From Mojavia pulchra JT2-VF2 (lineage in GTDB: Bacteria > Cyanobacteriota > Cyanobacteriia > Cyanobacteriales > Nostocaceae), in the NCBI GenBank assembly GCA_019359325.1, contig JAHHHN010000006.1:310001-374000 (forward strand): 64,000 bases of DNA, in the 5' to 3' direction. Positions 17,636 to 27,655 of the stretch are shown here, in pieces (position 1 is the stretch's first letter; every line of letters starts with the position of its first letter). Both the position numbers and the translations under genes were made by a program. Under the pieces are notes generated by a model. The model did no database searches, was not told the DNA's origin, and was given only the letters and a program-made list of their open reading frames with translations.

Positions 17636-18706
17636 CTACGCGATCGCCTGTTTTACCAAATCAAGACCTTGAGAGACTACCGCATCACGCCAACCCTGCT
17701 CCGCAGGTGCAAATACCTCCATCAGTCGCTGGCGTGTCCATTCTCTCGATGGATGATTGGTTGGTGCAAAAAAGTGGGCACGGTTTTCTGCCCGCAATGC
17801 CTCAACTACCTGGATCACAGGATAAGTGCCAAACTCTGCGGTGAGAAATTTGTAGTTGCAATTAGAAAACATTGCTTTACACCAAGTTCCTAAACCGCCA
17901 CGAATTTTGTAGGCATTACTTCCCGGCTGATAAGGTTCGACCTCAGCACCAAATTTCTCAGTCAACCAGGAAGCATTTTCTGAGTCTGAAGAATCGTCAA
18001 TAAAAAGTTTATAGGTTGCTTTCTTGCCAAGTCCTGTATGGAAGTCGATATGCAGCACATCTGTAGCATTATCAACCCATCGCGGAAGATTGGCTGCCAG
18101 AATTTGATAAGTCTTGGAAGGGCTATGTCCGCCAAAAAATAACCCTTGCGGAAAGTCGTATTGTCCTACAGGCAATGTATTAATTAAGGAAGTAATACCA
18201 TAGCGGAGGATAGTGGCGATCGCTTTGACGAGAAACGGTTCAAAATGTGATGGAGGTGAAGACGGATTGAAGAACGTATTCAAATCACCGTACTTTGTTG
18301 GGCTACCTGTGTATTCTTCGCCTGGTAGCAGGAAATTACGGTTGAGATCGATATTATCCTCATTCCACCGCCTGCACCAAGCGAAACCGTAAGGATTTAA
18401 GGCGTGTAGTAACACTAAGGCAGTCCCCTGAGTTGCGCTCCAACTAGCAAGACCCTGCTCTAGCAAAGCACACTGGACAGCAGAACCGAAGAATCCTTCT
18501 ACACCATGCAATCCACTAGAGACAACTACAACCTTTTGCAGATGGGGGTTGCCGAGAATCGCCACATCAATAGTCAAGTCTTCTCCATTTGGCCCAGTTT
18601 GCTCAATGGGGTATGCTTCCAAGCGACACCCTAACGCCAGCGCCGAGGTACGGAAACGATGCCGTGCTGTGGTGTAGTTCGGACAGAAAGTAGTGGCATA
18701 GGACAT
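17636..18706 (-). CDS. DUF2817 / M14-like metallocarboxypeptidase family protein
   Basis: 356 residues. The zinc-site pattern is visible: SSGLHGVEGFFGS (His and Glu, about residues 64-76), the substrate-binding-like NEDNIDLNRNF (about 114-124) and HIDFHTGLG (about 218-226) as the second His region, as in the M14 carboxypeptidase/succinylglutamate-desuccinylase fold. Likely a cytoplasmic zinc amidohydrolase or peptidase of unknown substrate. Its stop codon lies in a GCGATCGCGTAG stretch that merges with a small repeat. gloB lies 19 bp upstream on the same strand, so the two are probably co-transcribed. Confidence 0.85.
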   Translation of the reverse strand: MSYATTFCPNYTTARHRFRTSALALGCRLEAYPIEQTGPNGEDLTIDVAILGNPHLQKVVVVSSGLHGVEGFFGSAVQCALLEQGLASWSATQGTALVLLHALNPYGFAWCRRWNEDNIDLNRNFLLPGEEYTGSPTKYGDLNTFFNPSSPPSHFEPFLVKAIATILRYGITSLINTLPVGQYDFPQGLFFGGHSPSKTYQILAANLPRWVDNATDVLHIDFHTGLGKKATYKLFIDDSSDSENASWLTEKFGAEVEPYQPGSNAYKIRGGLGTWCKAMFSNCNYKFLTAEFGTYPVIQVVEALRAENRAHFFAPTNHPSREWTRQRLMEVFAPAEQGWRDAVVSQGLDLVKQAIA

Positions 18707-18725
18707 CTAGCGTTTGAAGCTTTAA

Positions 18726-19499
18726 CTAAAATTTATCTTTCATTCCCCGTATACGTGCAAAAGTTTGCACTGGATCGTTACTCTTGGTAATCAATTGTAG
18801 TTGTGGCTGCTCCCAGCGTAAAAAAGGATTTGTACGTTTCTCCACTCCTAAGAGCGAAGGAACAGTGGCTTTCCCTCGACTACGGTAAGCCTTTACTTCG
18901 TCTAAGCGTTGTTGTAATTCGGTGTTGTCACGATCAACGGTAAGGGCAAATTGTAAATTTTTTAAGGTGTACTCATGAGCGCACCAGACGTGCGTATTAT
19001 CAGGTAAAGAGCGAAGTTTATCCAAAGAGTTCAGCATTTGTGTAGGTGTGCCTTCAAATAAACGACCACAACCACCAGCAAACAAAGTATCGCCACAAAA
19101 TAAGTCGCCGGGTTCGCCAGCTATTTCTGGGGGGAAATAGTAAGCAATGTGAGCGCGAGTATGTCCAGGAACAAAAATAACTTCAGCTACTCGCCCGGCA
19201 AACTGAACACGTGAGCCGTCTTGCAGAAATACCTGTTGTCCTGGAATTCTCCCCTGATCTTCGGCTCCACCATACACTGTCACCTTGGGGAAATGTTGCA
19301 TTAGCTGCTGATTGCCACCCACATGGTCATGATGATGGTGGGTGTTAAAAATCGCTACTAACTCAGCTTTTAGTTCTACCAGTTGCTTTAATACTGGTTC
19401 TGCTTCTGCTGGATCAACAACAGCGGCGATATTTTGTATGCGATCGTACAGCAAAAATATGTAGTTGTCTGAAAGGGCCTCAAGACGAATGACCTGCAT
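18726..19499 (-). CDS. gloB: Hydroxyacylglutathione hydrolase (glyoxalase II)
   Basis: 257 residues, a full-length metallo-beta-lactamase-fold enzyme that hydrolyses S-lactoylglutathione in methylglyoxal detoxification. The binuclear metal motif [10 protein letters not shown] is at about residues 53-62, with further ligands in [24 protein letters not shown] and CAHEYT, and the C-terminal glutathione-binding region (KRTNPFLR...[11 protein letters not shown]). Cytoplasmic. First gene of a likely two-gene unit with the DUF2817 protein. Confidence 0.95.
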   Translation of the reverse strand: MQVIRLEALSDNYIFLLYDRIQNIAAVVDPAEAEPVLKQLVELKAELVAIFNTHHHHDHVGGNQQLMQHFPKVTVYGGAEDQGRIPGQQVFLQDGSRVQFAGRVAEVIFVPGHTRAHIAYYFPPEIAGEPGDLFCGDTLFAGGCGRLFEGTPTQMLNSLDKLRSLPDNTHVWCAHEYTLKNLQFALTVDRDNTELQQRLDEVKAYRSRGKATVPSLLGVEKRTNPFLRWEQPQLQLITKSNDPVQTFARIRGMKDKF

Positions 19500-19909
19500 A
19501 CCTCTATCTCTCTTATAAGTAGATGTTGAGTATTAATTGGCATTTTAAGCCCAGTAACCAACAACGCTATCTGTACCAAATGTATAAAGTATTTACATTT
19601 TACTTAAAATAGCTGTAAAAATTCATTAAATATAGCAACAAACAACAGTATATTTACTAATTAATGCCCAAAAAAGTGACAATTATTTGAATTTCTCAGT
19701 AATATTTCTCTGGGAAGAAGTGTAAATACGAAGTTAAATTTATTTTGTTCTTTTTAATTTCCAACTTACCGAAAAATTTCGGTATCGAAAACTAACAATA
19801 TTTACGTTAGTTAGCCAACTTGAACAATTTTTAATATTAATGCGGCTCTGTTCTATATATTAAAACTTGGGCAAATACTGTCCTGATCAGGTACATTTAC
19901 AGGAGATAT
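19500..19909. other. AT-rich intergenic region between divergent genes
   Basis: 410 bases with very low GC, no supported gene and no clear repeat apart from the short inverted pair ACCGAAAAATTTCGGT near 19768-19783. It must contain the promoters of gloB (minus) and of the small plus-strand gene that follows, whose AGGAGATAT ribosome site is at 19900. Confidence 0.5.
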
Positions 19910-20134
19910 ATGAATTACCAACCATCCATATATACAATCAATACTCAAGCAGAAATAGCAGTTAAGCAAATTGTAGATCGAATTCTGATCTCAGGACGGA
20001 TGAGCCGTCAAGACCATACTTTACTCACGTCCACTATTTTATCCAATGGTGATATTAGCGATGGAGAACGTCGTCAAATTAATCGCATCTTTGACCATAT
20101 ACAGACGGGACAGATAAAACTAGTTAACTGGTAA
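19910..20134 (+). CDS. Conserved small cyanobacterial protein (74 aa)
   Basis: 74 residues, helical, with a motif I recognise from many short cyanobacterial proteins: TQAEIAVKQIVDRIL, ISRQDH-like (MSRQDHTLLTS) and ERRQINRIFDHIQTG. A strong AGGAGA ribosome site lies 5 bases before the ATG. No membrane segment or enzyme motif. Function is unknown. A hairpin with GGCCGCT arms lies 270 bp downstream. Confidence 0.8.
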   Translation: MNYQPSIYTINTQAEIAVKQIVDRILISGRMSRQDHTLLTSTILSNGDISDGERRQINRIFDHIQTGQIKLVNW

Positions 20135-20472
20135 TACAAGTTGATAACTATACAAATTTATGAAACCAAATCCTCTAAAGGCAATTGCTAGAAAGCACTA
20201 GATGCAAATCACTCAAAGCTGGCATTAGTAAATTTCACATGAAGATTATGTATGCTATCCTAAAATCAAAAAAATATTTAGTATAATTTATAGCAGTTAA
20301 CTACGACATACTTATTAGTTAATTATTTATAAATATGTATATAAGTTTAACAATTAGTCAACAAGCTATTAATTGTTACTAATTCTGTAGATAATCTTTC
20401 CGGGCCGCTTATCTTACTATGTTAGTAAATAGTAGCGGCCAATGAAATTTTTACTTTAAAAATAATTAACCA
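20135..20472. other. AT-rich region upstream of the glycan locus
   Basis: 338 bases without a supported gene. The notable element is the GC-rich hairpin at 20403-20440; the rest is AT-rich leader. Confidence 0.5.
20403..20440 (+). terminator. GC-rich hairpin before the first glycosyltransferase
   Basis: GGCCGCT (20403-20409) pairs with AGCGGCC (20434-20440), extended inside by ACTA/TAGT. It lies in otherwise AT-rich DNA about 30 bases before a start codon; only AATGAAATTTTTAC follows, so it may end the upstream transcript or act in the leader of the downstream gene. Confidence 0.5.
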
Positions 20473-21510
20473 ATGTCTCCACTTGTATCAATTATTATTA
20501 ATTGCTTTAATCAAGGTCATTACCTTGATCGCTCTGTCAAAAGCGTATTATCACAAACATTGGCAGATATTGAATGTCTGATTATAGATGATGGATCTAA
20601 GGATACTACTCGTCAAGTGGCTGAAAATTTGATGAATATCGATCCACGAGTTAAATACTTTTTTAAAGAAAATAGCGGGCTACCTTCCTCTCGAAATTTT
20701 GGCGCTCAACAGGCGCAAGGAGAATGGATTCAGTATTTAGACGCAGACGATTGGATTCATGAAGACAAAATTAGATTTCAATTAAGTTATTTACAGGATA
20801 TTAATACCAATGAAGATATAGTTTTCTACTCAAATTATGAGCGAGTATTTATAGATGAGCAAGAAAATATTGTTAGGTCTCAGGAAAATATTATCGGTTC
20901 ACTGGCTACATCTCAATTAATCCAACGTTTACTGATACCTGATTTTCTAACAGACTCACCTCATCCTTGTCTCCAGCAAGCTATGCTTCTAAAAAAAAGC
21001 ATTTTGCATAGAACAAAGTTTCCTGAGCATCTTAAAGCACTAGGAGATAGATATTTTGCGATAGATATCTTAAGTGCAGGTGTCAAATTTATTTATACTC
21101 CTATGATTGGTGCTTACTACACAAAGCATCAGTCAAATCGAACCAATAATTGGAATTACATGAAGAAATATTACATTGCATTTTATGAAAATGTGGCAAA
21201 AAATTACCCATCTTTGAAACCATTTTTTCAAATAGGATTGGAATATTTACTAGAAGAAGCTATCCAAGAACAGGACAAAGAGAATTTTAATCAATTAATT
21301 AAACTAATCTCTACCCCAGTGCATCTATTTGATGGAAAAATAAAAATAAATAATAAATTTTCTATAAAGCTATTAAATAGATTAAGGACAATTACGCCTA
21401 ATTTTTTATTATACGAAAAGTATCGAGGCCCACGTTCAAGAAAAATAATAACCTTCACGTCAAAAAAAATTAATTATTTAAGATCTGCTTTAAAATCGCC
21501 TTATAAATAA
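20473..21510 (+). CDS. Family 2 glycosyltransferase
   Basis: 345 residues. The GT-A fold signature is complete: VSIIINCFNQGHYLDRSVKS at the N-terminus, IIDDGSKDTT (37-46), NSGLPSSRNFGAQQAQGEW, and the DXD-type metal motif LDADDW (89-94). It would transfer a sugar from a nucleotide donor at the inner face of the cytoplasmic membrane. The C-terminal third is Lys- and Ile-rich, with low GC. First gene of a plus-strand locus of sugar transferases; a 370-bp AT-rich gap separates it from the next. Confidence 0.92.
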   Translation: MSPLVSIIINCFNQGHYLDRSVKSVLSQTLADIECLIIDDGSKDTTRQVAENLMNIDPRVKYFFKENSGLPSSRNFGAQQAQGEWIQYLDADDWIHEDKIRFQLSYLQDINTNEDIVFYSNYERVFIDEQENIVRSQENIIGSLATSQLIQRLLIPDFLTDSPHPCLQQAMLLKKSILHRTKFPEHLKALGDRYFAIDILSAGVKFIYTPMIGAYYTKHQSNRTNNWNYMKKYYIAFYENVAKNYPSLKPFFQIGLEYLLEEAIQEQDKENFNQLIKLISTPVHLFDGKIKINNKFSIKLLNRLRTITPNFLLYEKYRGPRSRKIITFTSKKINYLRSALKSPYK

Positions 21511-21891
21511 TAAATTTAAAATGCTGTTTAAATATTAATTTAAACAAAATTTTGATAAGCTTGTATGAATACAAAAAAGTTCTGAATATCTCAAACTTTT
21601 ATTAGTAAAGTAAAAAAATATTTTTGCAACCAGTATAATCGCACCTAATAGTGTTTATCATTGAAAATTTTGATTAATAAATGGCATATTCAACCACATC
21701 CGATGCTACAGAAGAATATAACTTAGTTTTTGTTGTCTAGGATTTCGCAAAGAGTTTGATGCTCAAAGCCATATATAGAGAGTTTGCAGCTTACTTCTAA
21801 ATAAAATAGAGCAGATTAAAAAAACCATCAATTATATAAAAAAATAGCACTGCTAGCGTTTTTTTTAATTTTAAAGATTTGTTTGTTAATT
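21511..21891. other. AT-rich gap with a 19-codon micro-frame
   Basis: No supported gene. A frame at 21681-21740 reads MAYSTTSDATEEYNLVFVV before a stop and has the look of a gene start that has been cut off, but no continuation is visible in any frame. The rest is very AT-rich. Confidence 0.4.
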
Positions 21892-23043
21892 ATGAAAGTT
21901 TCATTAATTGTTAGCGATTTATCTGGTGGCGGAAGCGTCCGAGCTTTCTTACTTGCACAAGTACTAAAGATTCTTAATTATAAAGTAGAGATTATCGGCT
22001 TTAATTACGGAAAAGAAATATATGCAATTCCTCCTTCTGGAATTTCTGTTTTCTCTATTATCGGTACAAATTATCCTGATTTTTTAGGTTCTGCCCAAAA
22101 AGCTTTACAACAACTAGATGGTGATATTATTTATGCCGTAAAACCTAAACCCACAAGTTTTGGTGTAGCTCTATTAAAGAAATTTAGCAGTCGCCGTCCT
22201 TTACTTTTAGATATGGATGACTGGGAACTGAGTTGGTATGGAGGTTCTGAATGGAAGTACCGTCCCAGCGCTAAACAATTTTATCGGGATATTTTCAAGA
22301 AGGATGGTGCATTGAGATTTCCTGATCATCCGCTGTATCTCACATGGATGGAAAACTTAGTACGAAAAGCAGATGCAGTCACAATAGATACTCAATTTCT
22401 CCAACAACGGTTTGGCGGTGTTTATGTGCCTAATGGTAAAGATACTGCAATGTTTGACCCTGACAAATATGATCCTGAGTCTAGTAGAGAGCGTTATGGT
22501 CTTTCTAAATATCGAATTTTAATGTTTCCTGGGGCCCCAAGACCCCATAAGGGAGTTGAAGATGTTTTACTAGCCTTAGATATATTAAATCAGCCGGATT
22601 TAAGGCTAGTGATTGTGGGTGGTAATCCTTACGATGATTATGACGATAAACTCATTCAAAAATGGGGACATTGGATTATAAAGTTACCAAAGTGTCCTGT
22701 AGAAGTCATGCCAGAGATTGTGGCAGCTGCTCACATTGTAGTTGTTCCTCAGCGAGATACCTTAACTTCTCGTGCCCAATTCCCCTTAAAGTTGACAGAT
22801 GGAATGGCAATGGCTAAACCTGTATTATCAACACGAGTTGGAGATATCTCTACAATTCTAGATGAAACTGGTTATCTAGTTGATCCTGGTTGTCCCGAAC
22901 AACTTGCTGAAAAAATCCAATTGATATTTGCAGATTTAGAGCAAGCAAACAACTGCGGCAAAAAGGCTAGAAAAAGATGCGTAGAAAAATATAGTTTAGA
23001 AGCAATGGCATCTACTTTAGCTGATGTAATCCTGCGTTTGTAA
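21892..23043 (+). CDS. GT4-type (GT-B fold) glycosyltransferase
   Basis: 383 residues from the ATG at 21892 (a TTG nine bases upstream is possible). The N-terminus MKVSLIVSDLSGGGSVRAF is typical of the GT-B acceptor domain; the C-terminal half has the donor-site pattern LMFPGAPRPHKGVEDVLLAL, VIVGGNPYDDYD and the acidic PLKLTDGMAMAKPVLSTRVG, followed by the usual EKYSLEAMA end. Likely adds a sugar to a lipid-linked glycan. It is flanked by 300-bp AT-rich gaps, so it may have its own promoter. Confidence 0.9.
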   Translation: MKVSLIVSDLSGGGSVRAFLLAQVLKILNYKVEIIGFNYGKEIYAIPPSGISVFSIIGTNYPDFLGSAQKALQQLDGDIIYAVKPKPTSFGVALLKKFSSRRPLLLDMDDWELSWYGGSEWKYRPSAKQFYRDIFKKDGALRFPDHPLYLTWMENLVRKADAVTIDTQFLQQRFGGVYVPNGKDTAMFDPDKYDPESSRERYGLSKYRILMFPGAPRPHKGVEDVLLALDILNQPDLRLVIVGGNPYDDYDDKLIQKWGHWIIKLPKCPVEVMPEIVAAAHIVVVPQRDTLTSRAQFPLKLTDGMAMAKPVLSTRVGDISTILDETGYLVDPGCPEQLAEKIQLIFADLEQANNCGKKARKRCVEKYSLEAMASTLADVILRL

Positions 23044-23356
23044 ACATTCATAGGGTTGGGATGGAAATGTAAAACTAACTAAATTTATTTTAATTAAAAA
23101 ATCTAGTATTTGTACTATAGCGATTCTATTTTATTTGTGTAAATCTCTTGAAATAACCACTAATATGCCCTTTGTAAAAGAAAGGTCAGTCATAATTTCA
23201 TGAATTATCTATAATTGTCTAGTATTTTTAATTTTTTTATCTACATAAAAAAGTATGAGTTGGCATTACTAAGTTTTACATGTCTGATGAGATCTGCTTC
23301 AGCAATAAATTTATAAATAATGTGAAAAAAACTAGCCACCTGCGCTCTAAACCATA
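23044..23356. other. AT-rich gap before the ABC exporter
   Basis: 313 bases of AT-rich DNA; I see no gene, repeat or clear hairpin. It presumably holds the promoter and leader of the exporter gene. Confidence 0.45.
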
Positions 23357-25603
23357 ATGTCTACAAGCAAGCTAATACTAAAATTTGTTCGTCCCTATCC
23401 AGGCAGAATATTCCTCACAATCCTGTTGGGATTTTCTGGAGCTTTGTTTAATGGTGTAGGTACGGCAATGATTGTGCCAGTAATTCTCAAAATTGTAGGG
23501 CAATCAGTTAATTTAGCAGGAGCGCCGGCCATTTTTCAAACGATAGTATCTCCTTTTGATAGCTTGCCGGAAAATTACCGCTTAATACTGATGTCTAGCG
23601 CAATTATATTTACGATTATTTTAAAAAATTTGGCAAATTATGCTAGCTCTTTGACATCAAGCTCTTTAACGCGATCGCTGACATCAGATATGCGAGAAGC
23701 AGGATTGCGTTTATTACTAGAAGTTGATTTAGATTATTATACCAAGATGAAAGTTGGCGATATAATCAACAGCCTTGGTGGAGAAATTAGCCGTACTGCT
23801 AGTGCAATTGGGAGTATAGCCAAGTTAATTATATTAGTAATTACAATTTTAGTTTTTACTATTATATTGCTGTTAATATCCTGGCAGTTGACAATCGCTT
23901 CTACGATTTTGCTATCTTTGGTAACATTAATCAACCAGTATGCCATTCACCGCTCCAGAGATTTTGGCAAACAGCTTTCAGAAATGTCTAAATCTTATTC
24001 TATTCGGGTGCTGGAAACACTAAGTGGTATTCGCCTGGTCAAGGCAACTGGAAATGAAGAAAGAGAATATAAACGCATTAAACAGTTAATTAGAGACAGA
24101 GAAACGGCAGATTTTCAATCTCAGGTAAATTCTGAAGCTATTGGGCCAGTTAGCGAAGTAACTGGGATTATAGCCTTAATACTGATTGTCTTATTGGGGC
24201 GCACCTTATTTGTAAACCAGATTAATTCACTTTCTGCCGTATTGCTCACATATTTATTGGTGCTACTGCGACTACTTCCTTTAATTTCTCAATTAAATCT
24301 TCTTCGTAGTAGCTTTGCCAATACCTCTGCCAGTGTAAATATTGTCACTGACTTTTTAAGACATGATAATAAGCCGTTGATGGGAAGCGGTACGATTCCT
24401 TATCAAAAATTACGAGAGGGAGTGCATTTCAATCGTCTCTGTTTTTCCTATCCTAACCATAAGAGCTTGGTACTTCAGAACGTGGATTTATATTTACCAC
24501 AGGGTACTACTCTAGCTTTAGTGGGTGGTTCTGGAGCAGGTAAATCAACAATGGCAGACCTCTTACCCAGATTTTATGACCCTACGTCTGGCTGTATTAC
24601 CCTAGACGGTACAGATCTGCGGGAGTTCGATTTGAAATCGCTACGCAAAGCGATAGGAATTGTCAGCCAAGATACTTTTCTGTTTAATGACACGGTGCGG
24701 AACAACATTTCTTATGGACGACCAGAGGCTACTGACGATGAAATTCTGACAGCGGCAAAACGTGCAAACGCCTATGAGTTTATTTGCAAATTATCTCAGG
24801 GATTTGACACCTTTATTGGCGATCGCGGCGTGATGCTATCTGGTGGACAAAGGCAAAGATTAGCGATCGCTCGCGCATTACTACAAAACCCAGAAATTTT
24901 GATTCTGGATGAAGCTACCAGTGCTTTAGATACCGTTTCCGAACGCTTAGTACAAACTGCACTCGATGACCTCAGCCGCGATCGCACAACCCTAGTAATT
25001 GCTCACCGCCTTTCCACAGTCCAAAAAGCAGATCAAATTGCCGTCTTAGATCAAGGACGTGTAGTAGAGGTAGGAACTCATAACGAACTTTTACAAAAGG
25101 GTGGTTATTACTCACGTCTGTACTCAATGCAATTTGCTGATCATCCTGAAGTTACAGTTAAAAGTAATCAAAGCTTGCTTCGCATCTGTCATGAAATTCG
25201 CACACAGATGAACTCGATGATTGGGTTACTGCACTTATTAATTGATGGACTAGCAGAAAATTCTCAAGACCAGCAAGAATTAATAGAAGAATCTTATAAA
25301 TCAGCCAGGAAAATTCTTACTACTATAGATGTTTTTAACGATATTATTAACTTGCAATTTTCAGGACAATTTTTCTCAGATTCCGAGCAAAATCATAACA
25401 CCATAATTAATTATTATCAAATTTTTGGGCATCTCTCCAATGAATTTCGGACTTCTCTTAACACTATAATTGGCTCTCTGGGCTATCTAGCTGATAATTC
25501 GTTATGTACACCTAGAGAGCTAAAACAATTAATTACAGAATCTTATGAATTTAGTTTAGATTTAGTCGATAAATTAGAAAAGTTCGAGAATAATATTTTT
25601 TAA
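23357..25603 (+). CDS. MsbA-type ABC exporter with C-terminal DHp-like tail
   Basis: 748 residues; the usual half-exporter is about 580-610. Residues 1-320 hold six membrane spans; 355-590 the ATPase with Walker A GGSGAGKST (390-398), Q-loop (SQDTFLF), signature LSGGQ (494-498), Walker B ILILDE and H-loop His550. It would flip or export a glycolipid or polysaccharide made by the flanking transferases. The extra tail has two segments like the HisKA dimerisation helix hairpin: CHEIRTQMNSMIGLLHLL (611-628, His612) and SNEFRTSLNTIIGSLGYL (694-711, with Asn at the His position), each followed by a second helix. No kinase ATPase domain follows. The tail is the odd part; its role is unknown. Confidence 0.92.
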   Translation: MSTSKLILKFVRPYPGRIFLTILLGFSGALFNGVGTAMIVPVILKIVGQSVNLAGAPAIFQTIVSPFDSLPENYRLILMSSAIIFTIILKNLANYASSLTSSSLTRSLTSDMREAGLRLLLEVDLDYYTKMKVGDIINSLGGEISRTASAIGSIAKLIILVITILVFTIILLLISWQLTIASTILLSLVTLINQYAIHRSRDFGKQLSEMSKSYSIRVLETLSGIRLVKATGNEEREYKRIKQLIRDRETADFQSQVNSEAIGPVSEVTGIIALILIVLLGRTLFVNQINSLSAVLLTYLLVLLRLLPLISQLNLLRSSFANTSASVNIVTDFLRHDNKPLMGSGTIPYQKLREGVHFNRLCFSYPNHKSLVLQNVDLYLPQGTTLALVGGSGAGKSTMADLLPRFYDPTSGCITLDGTDLREFDLKSLRKAIGIVSQDTFLFNDTVRNNISYGRPEATDDEILTAAKRANAYEFICKLSQGFDTFIGDRGVMLSGGQRQRLAIARALLQNPEILILDEATSALDTVSERLVQTALDDLSRDRTTLVIAHRLSTVQKADQIAVLDQGRVVEVGTHNELLQKGGYYSRLYSMQFADHPEVTVKSNQSLLRICHEIRTQMNSMIGLLHLLIDGLAENSQDQQELIEESYKSARKILTTIDVFNDIINLQFSGQFFSDSEQNHNTIINYYQIFGHLSNEFRTSLNTIIGSLGYLADNSLCTPRELKQLITESYEFSLDLVDKLEKFENNIF

Positions 25604-25671
25604 AATTTTAGGTAATTTTTGTTATCTGCTAATTTTAATATTAACTAAGGCTATAAAGAAAAGTAAGTAAA

Positions 25672-26634
25672 ATGAATATTAAAACTGTAGGTATGATTAG
25701 CAGCTATCGAGGTTTGGAAAATAGAATTGATTGGCTGTGGCAACAAACCCCAAAGCAATTTGGAATTTGGGGTAATATGCAAATGCTAGCAGCATCGCCA
25801 AAACCAGATTTTCTACTCATGTATCAGTTTGATTTTCCCCAAGTAACTCCACGGCAATCTTGGTTGAATAAATTTTGCAAACATCAGCAAAAATCAGAAA
25901 ATAATATTGAATCTCTACTACGAGGCGTTAATAAAGAGCAGATTATTTATTTGCTTAGAGAACCACCTTTAGATGAAATTGTAGAAATAAATAAACATAA
26001 TTATCAGCAAGCCCAGAAATATTGCGCCTATGTTTCTGGGCCAGATGATTTTGCTCCTATTCCCGGCTATATGCCTGCTATTTGGTATCATGGCAACTCA
26101 TTTCGAGAATTAAATGAAATGCCAATACCTGAAAAAGTCTTACCTTGTAGTTGGATTACTTCTGGGATTAGCCGCACAGCTAATCATCGTCAGAGGTTAC
26201 ATTTTTTACAATCGCTACAATCAAGCGATATTAAGTTTGATTTGTACGGACGCAACTTACCTAAATGGTCAAAAACATCCGGGGAATTAGGTAGCAAATG
26301 GTATGGTATGGCTCCATACTATTACAATTTGGCAATTGAAAATTATGCCGACAATAACTGGTATGTTAGTGAAAAATTGTGGGATGCTTTACTCGCATGG
26401 TGTTTGCCAATTTACTATGGCGGGCCAGCTGCTGATAAATTATTGCCGCCAGGAAGTTTTTTGCGATTGCCGAGTTTGGATGAAAAAGGCATTGCTTATA
26501 TCCAAGAAATGACTGCTACTCCTGATGCTTGGTATGCTGCCAAAGATGCGATCACGGAAGCTAGACAAATTATCCTACACAAACTAAATCTGCTCAACTG
26601 GTTATCAGAATTTACCGCAAAATTTTCTCTCTAA
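25672..26634 (+). CDS. GT10-like (fucosyltransferase family) glycosyltransferase
   Basis: 320 residues. The C-terminal segment AIENYADNNWYVSEKLWDAL followed by PIYYGG matches the alpha-1,3-fucosyltransferase (GT10) donor-site motif, in which a conserved Glu-Lys-Leu-Asp/Trp run and a proline-tyrosine-tyrosine-Gly-Gly loop bind the nucleotide sugar. The N-terminal acceptor half is divergent. No membrane segment. It is the third member of the plus-strand glycan locus, 68 bp after the exporter and close to the next gene (15 bp), so co-transcription is likely. Confidence 0.8.
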   Translation: MNIKTVGMISSYRGLENRIDWLWQQTPKQFGIWGNMQMLAASPKPDFLLMYQFDFPQVTPRQSWLNKFCKHQQKSENNIESLLRGVNKEQIIYLLREPPLDEIVEINKHNYQQAQKYCAYVSGPDDFAPIPGYMPAIWYHGNSFRELNEMPIPEKVLPCSWITSGISRTANHRQRLHFLQSLQSSDIKFDLYGRNLPKWSKTSGELGSKWYGMAPYYYNLAIENYADNNWYVSEKLWDALLAWCLPIYYGGPAADKLLPPGSFLRLPSLDEKGIAYIQEMTATPDAWYAAKDAITEARQIILHKLNLLNWLSEFTAKFSL

Positions 26635-26649
26635 ATATTGGATTTTTAT

Positions 26650-27645
26650 ATGGATGGTATTTGTACTCTCGCTAACGACCGAGTTTATGACCAACTAATT
26701 GCTCTACTTAATAGTATAGAAGCAATTTATGGGCAAGAAATGCCTGTTTGTATTTACCCTTATGATGAGAATACAGCACGAATTACTGCGGAAATTACTC
26801 ACCGTCCTCATGTGCAACTTTACGATAATCAAGATTCAATGCAGCAATGGGATGAGTTTGTTCGCAATATTTGGGATGCCCACCCTTCTGCCCAAAAACA
26901 GTGGTTGAAAATCAGTAATGACAAGTATTATCGAGTCGGTACTCATAGACGTTTCTGTGCTTTTGACGGCCCTTTTGACCGTTTTGTCTACATGGATGCC
27001 GATACGTTATTAATGAGTCCACTAGAGGAAATTTTTACACAGCTAAATCAGAATGACTGGGTAGTATATGATTTTCAATACTTAGATATAACTCATGTTT
27101 ATAACCAATTAGCACCGAAATTAACAGAAATATTTACACCGCAACAACTGCAAACAGAAATATTCTGTTCTGGTTTTTATGCTTCCAAAAAAGGCATATT
27201 TAATGCCCAAAATCGAGATATATTACTAGATAAATTACGCCAAGGTGAAGCTGAGGTTCTGTATTCTATGGCTCCTGACCAAACTGTTCTTAACTACATG
27301 GTAATGCGGTCAGGCATTTCTAACTATAATTTAGCCCTGCATCTTTCTAATAGTGAGAAGACAGGCTGTTGTGTAACTTCTACTCATTTTGAAACACGAA
27401 ATAATATTTTGTATGACAAAGGTAAGCAATTAACTTATCTCCACTACATTGGTTTATCATCTAACTTGTTTACACAAGTTTGCCAGGGAGAAAATATTGA
27501 TTTTCCCTATCGAGATATTTTCTTGCATTATCGTTATTTACATGAGCCAGAAAAGCGACCAACATTTACGAATAAACCCAAAGTTTATAATGAGCCACCA
27601 AGTTTAAGTAAACGGATTTTCAGAAAATTAGGATTAAAAGGCTGA
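26650..27645 (+). CDS. Nostoc-type GT-A glycosyltransferase (paralogue 1)
   Basis: 331 residues from the ATG at 26650, chosen because the paralogue downstream aligns from there (MDGICTLANDRV against SRGIYIIANDKV); a TTG at 26638 is also in frame. The GT-A hallmarks are an N-terminal ANDRVYDQLIALLNSI, and a DXD motif in RFVYMDADTLL (DAD 116-118) preceded by CAFDGPFD. It resembles the family named after two adjacent Nostoc punctiforme genes, and here too it is paired with a paralogue. Donor and acceptor sugars unknown. Confidence 0.82.
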   Translation: MDGICTLANDRVYDQLIALLNSIEAIYGQEMPVCIYPYDENTARITAEITHRPHVQLYDNQDSMQQWDEFVRNIWDAHPSAQKQWLKISNDKYYRVGTHRRFCAFDGPFDRFVYMDADTLLMSPLEEIFTQLNQNDWVVYDFQYLDITHVYNQLAPKLTEIFTPQQLQTEIFCSGFYASKKGIFNAQNRDILLDKLRQGEAEVLYSMAPDQTVLNYMVMRSGISNYNLALHLSNSEKTGCCVTSTHFETRNNILYDKGKQLTYLHYIGLSSNLFTQVCQGENIDFPYRDIFLHYRYLHEPEKRPTFTNKPKVYNEPPSLSKRIFRKLGLKG

Positions 27646-27655
27646 GGTAAAAATA

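Noticed and set aside
21681-21740. 19-codon frame as a gene
   Set aside because: Too short, no clear ribosome site and no continuation; possibly a truncated gene start.
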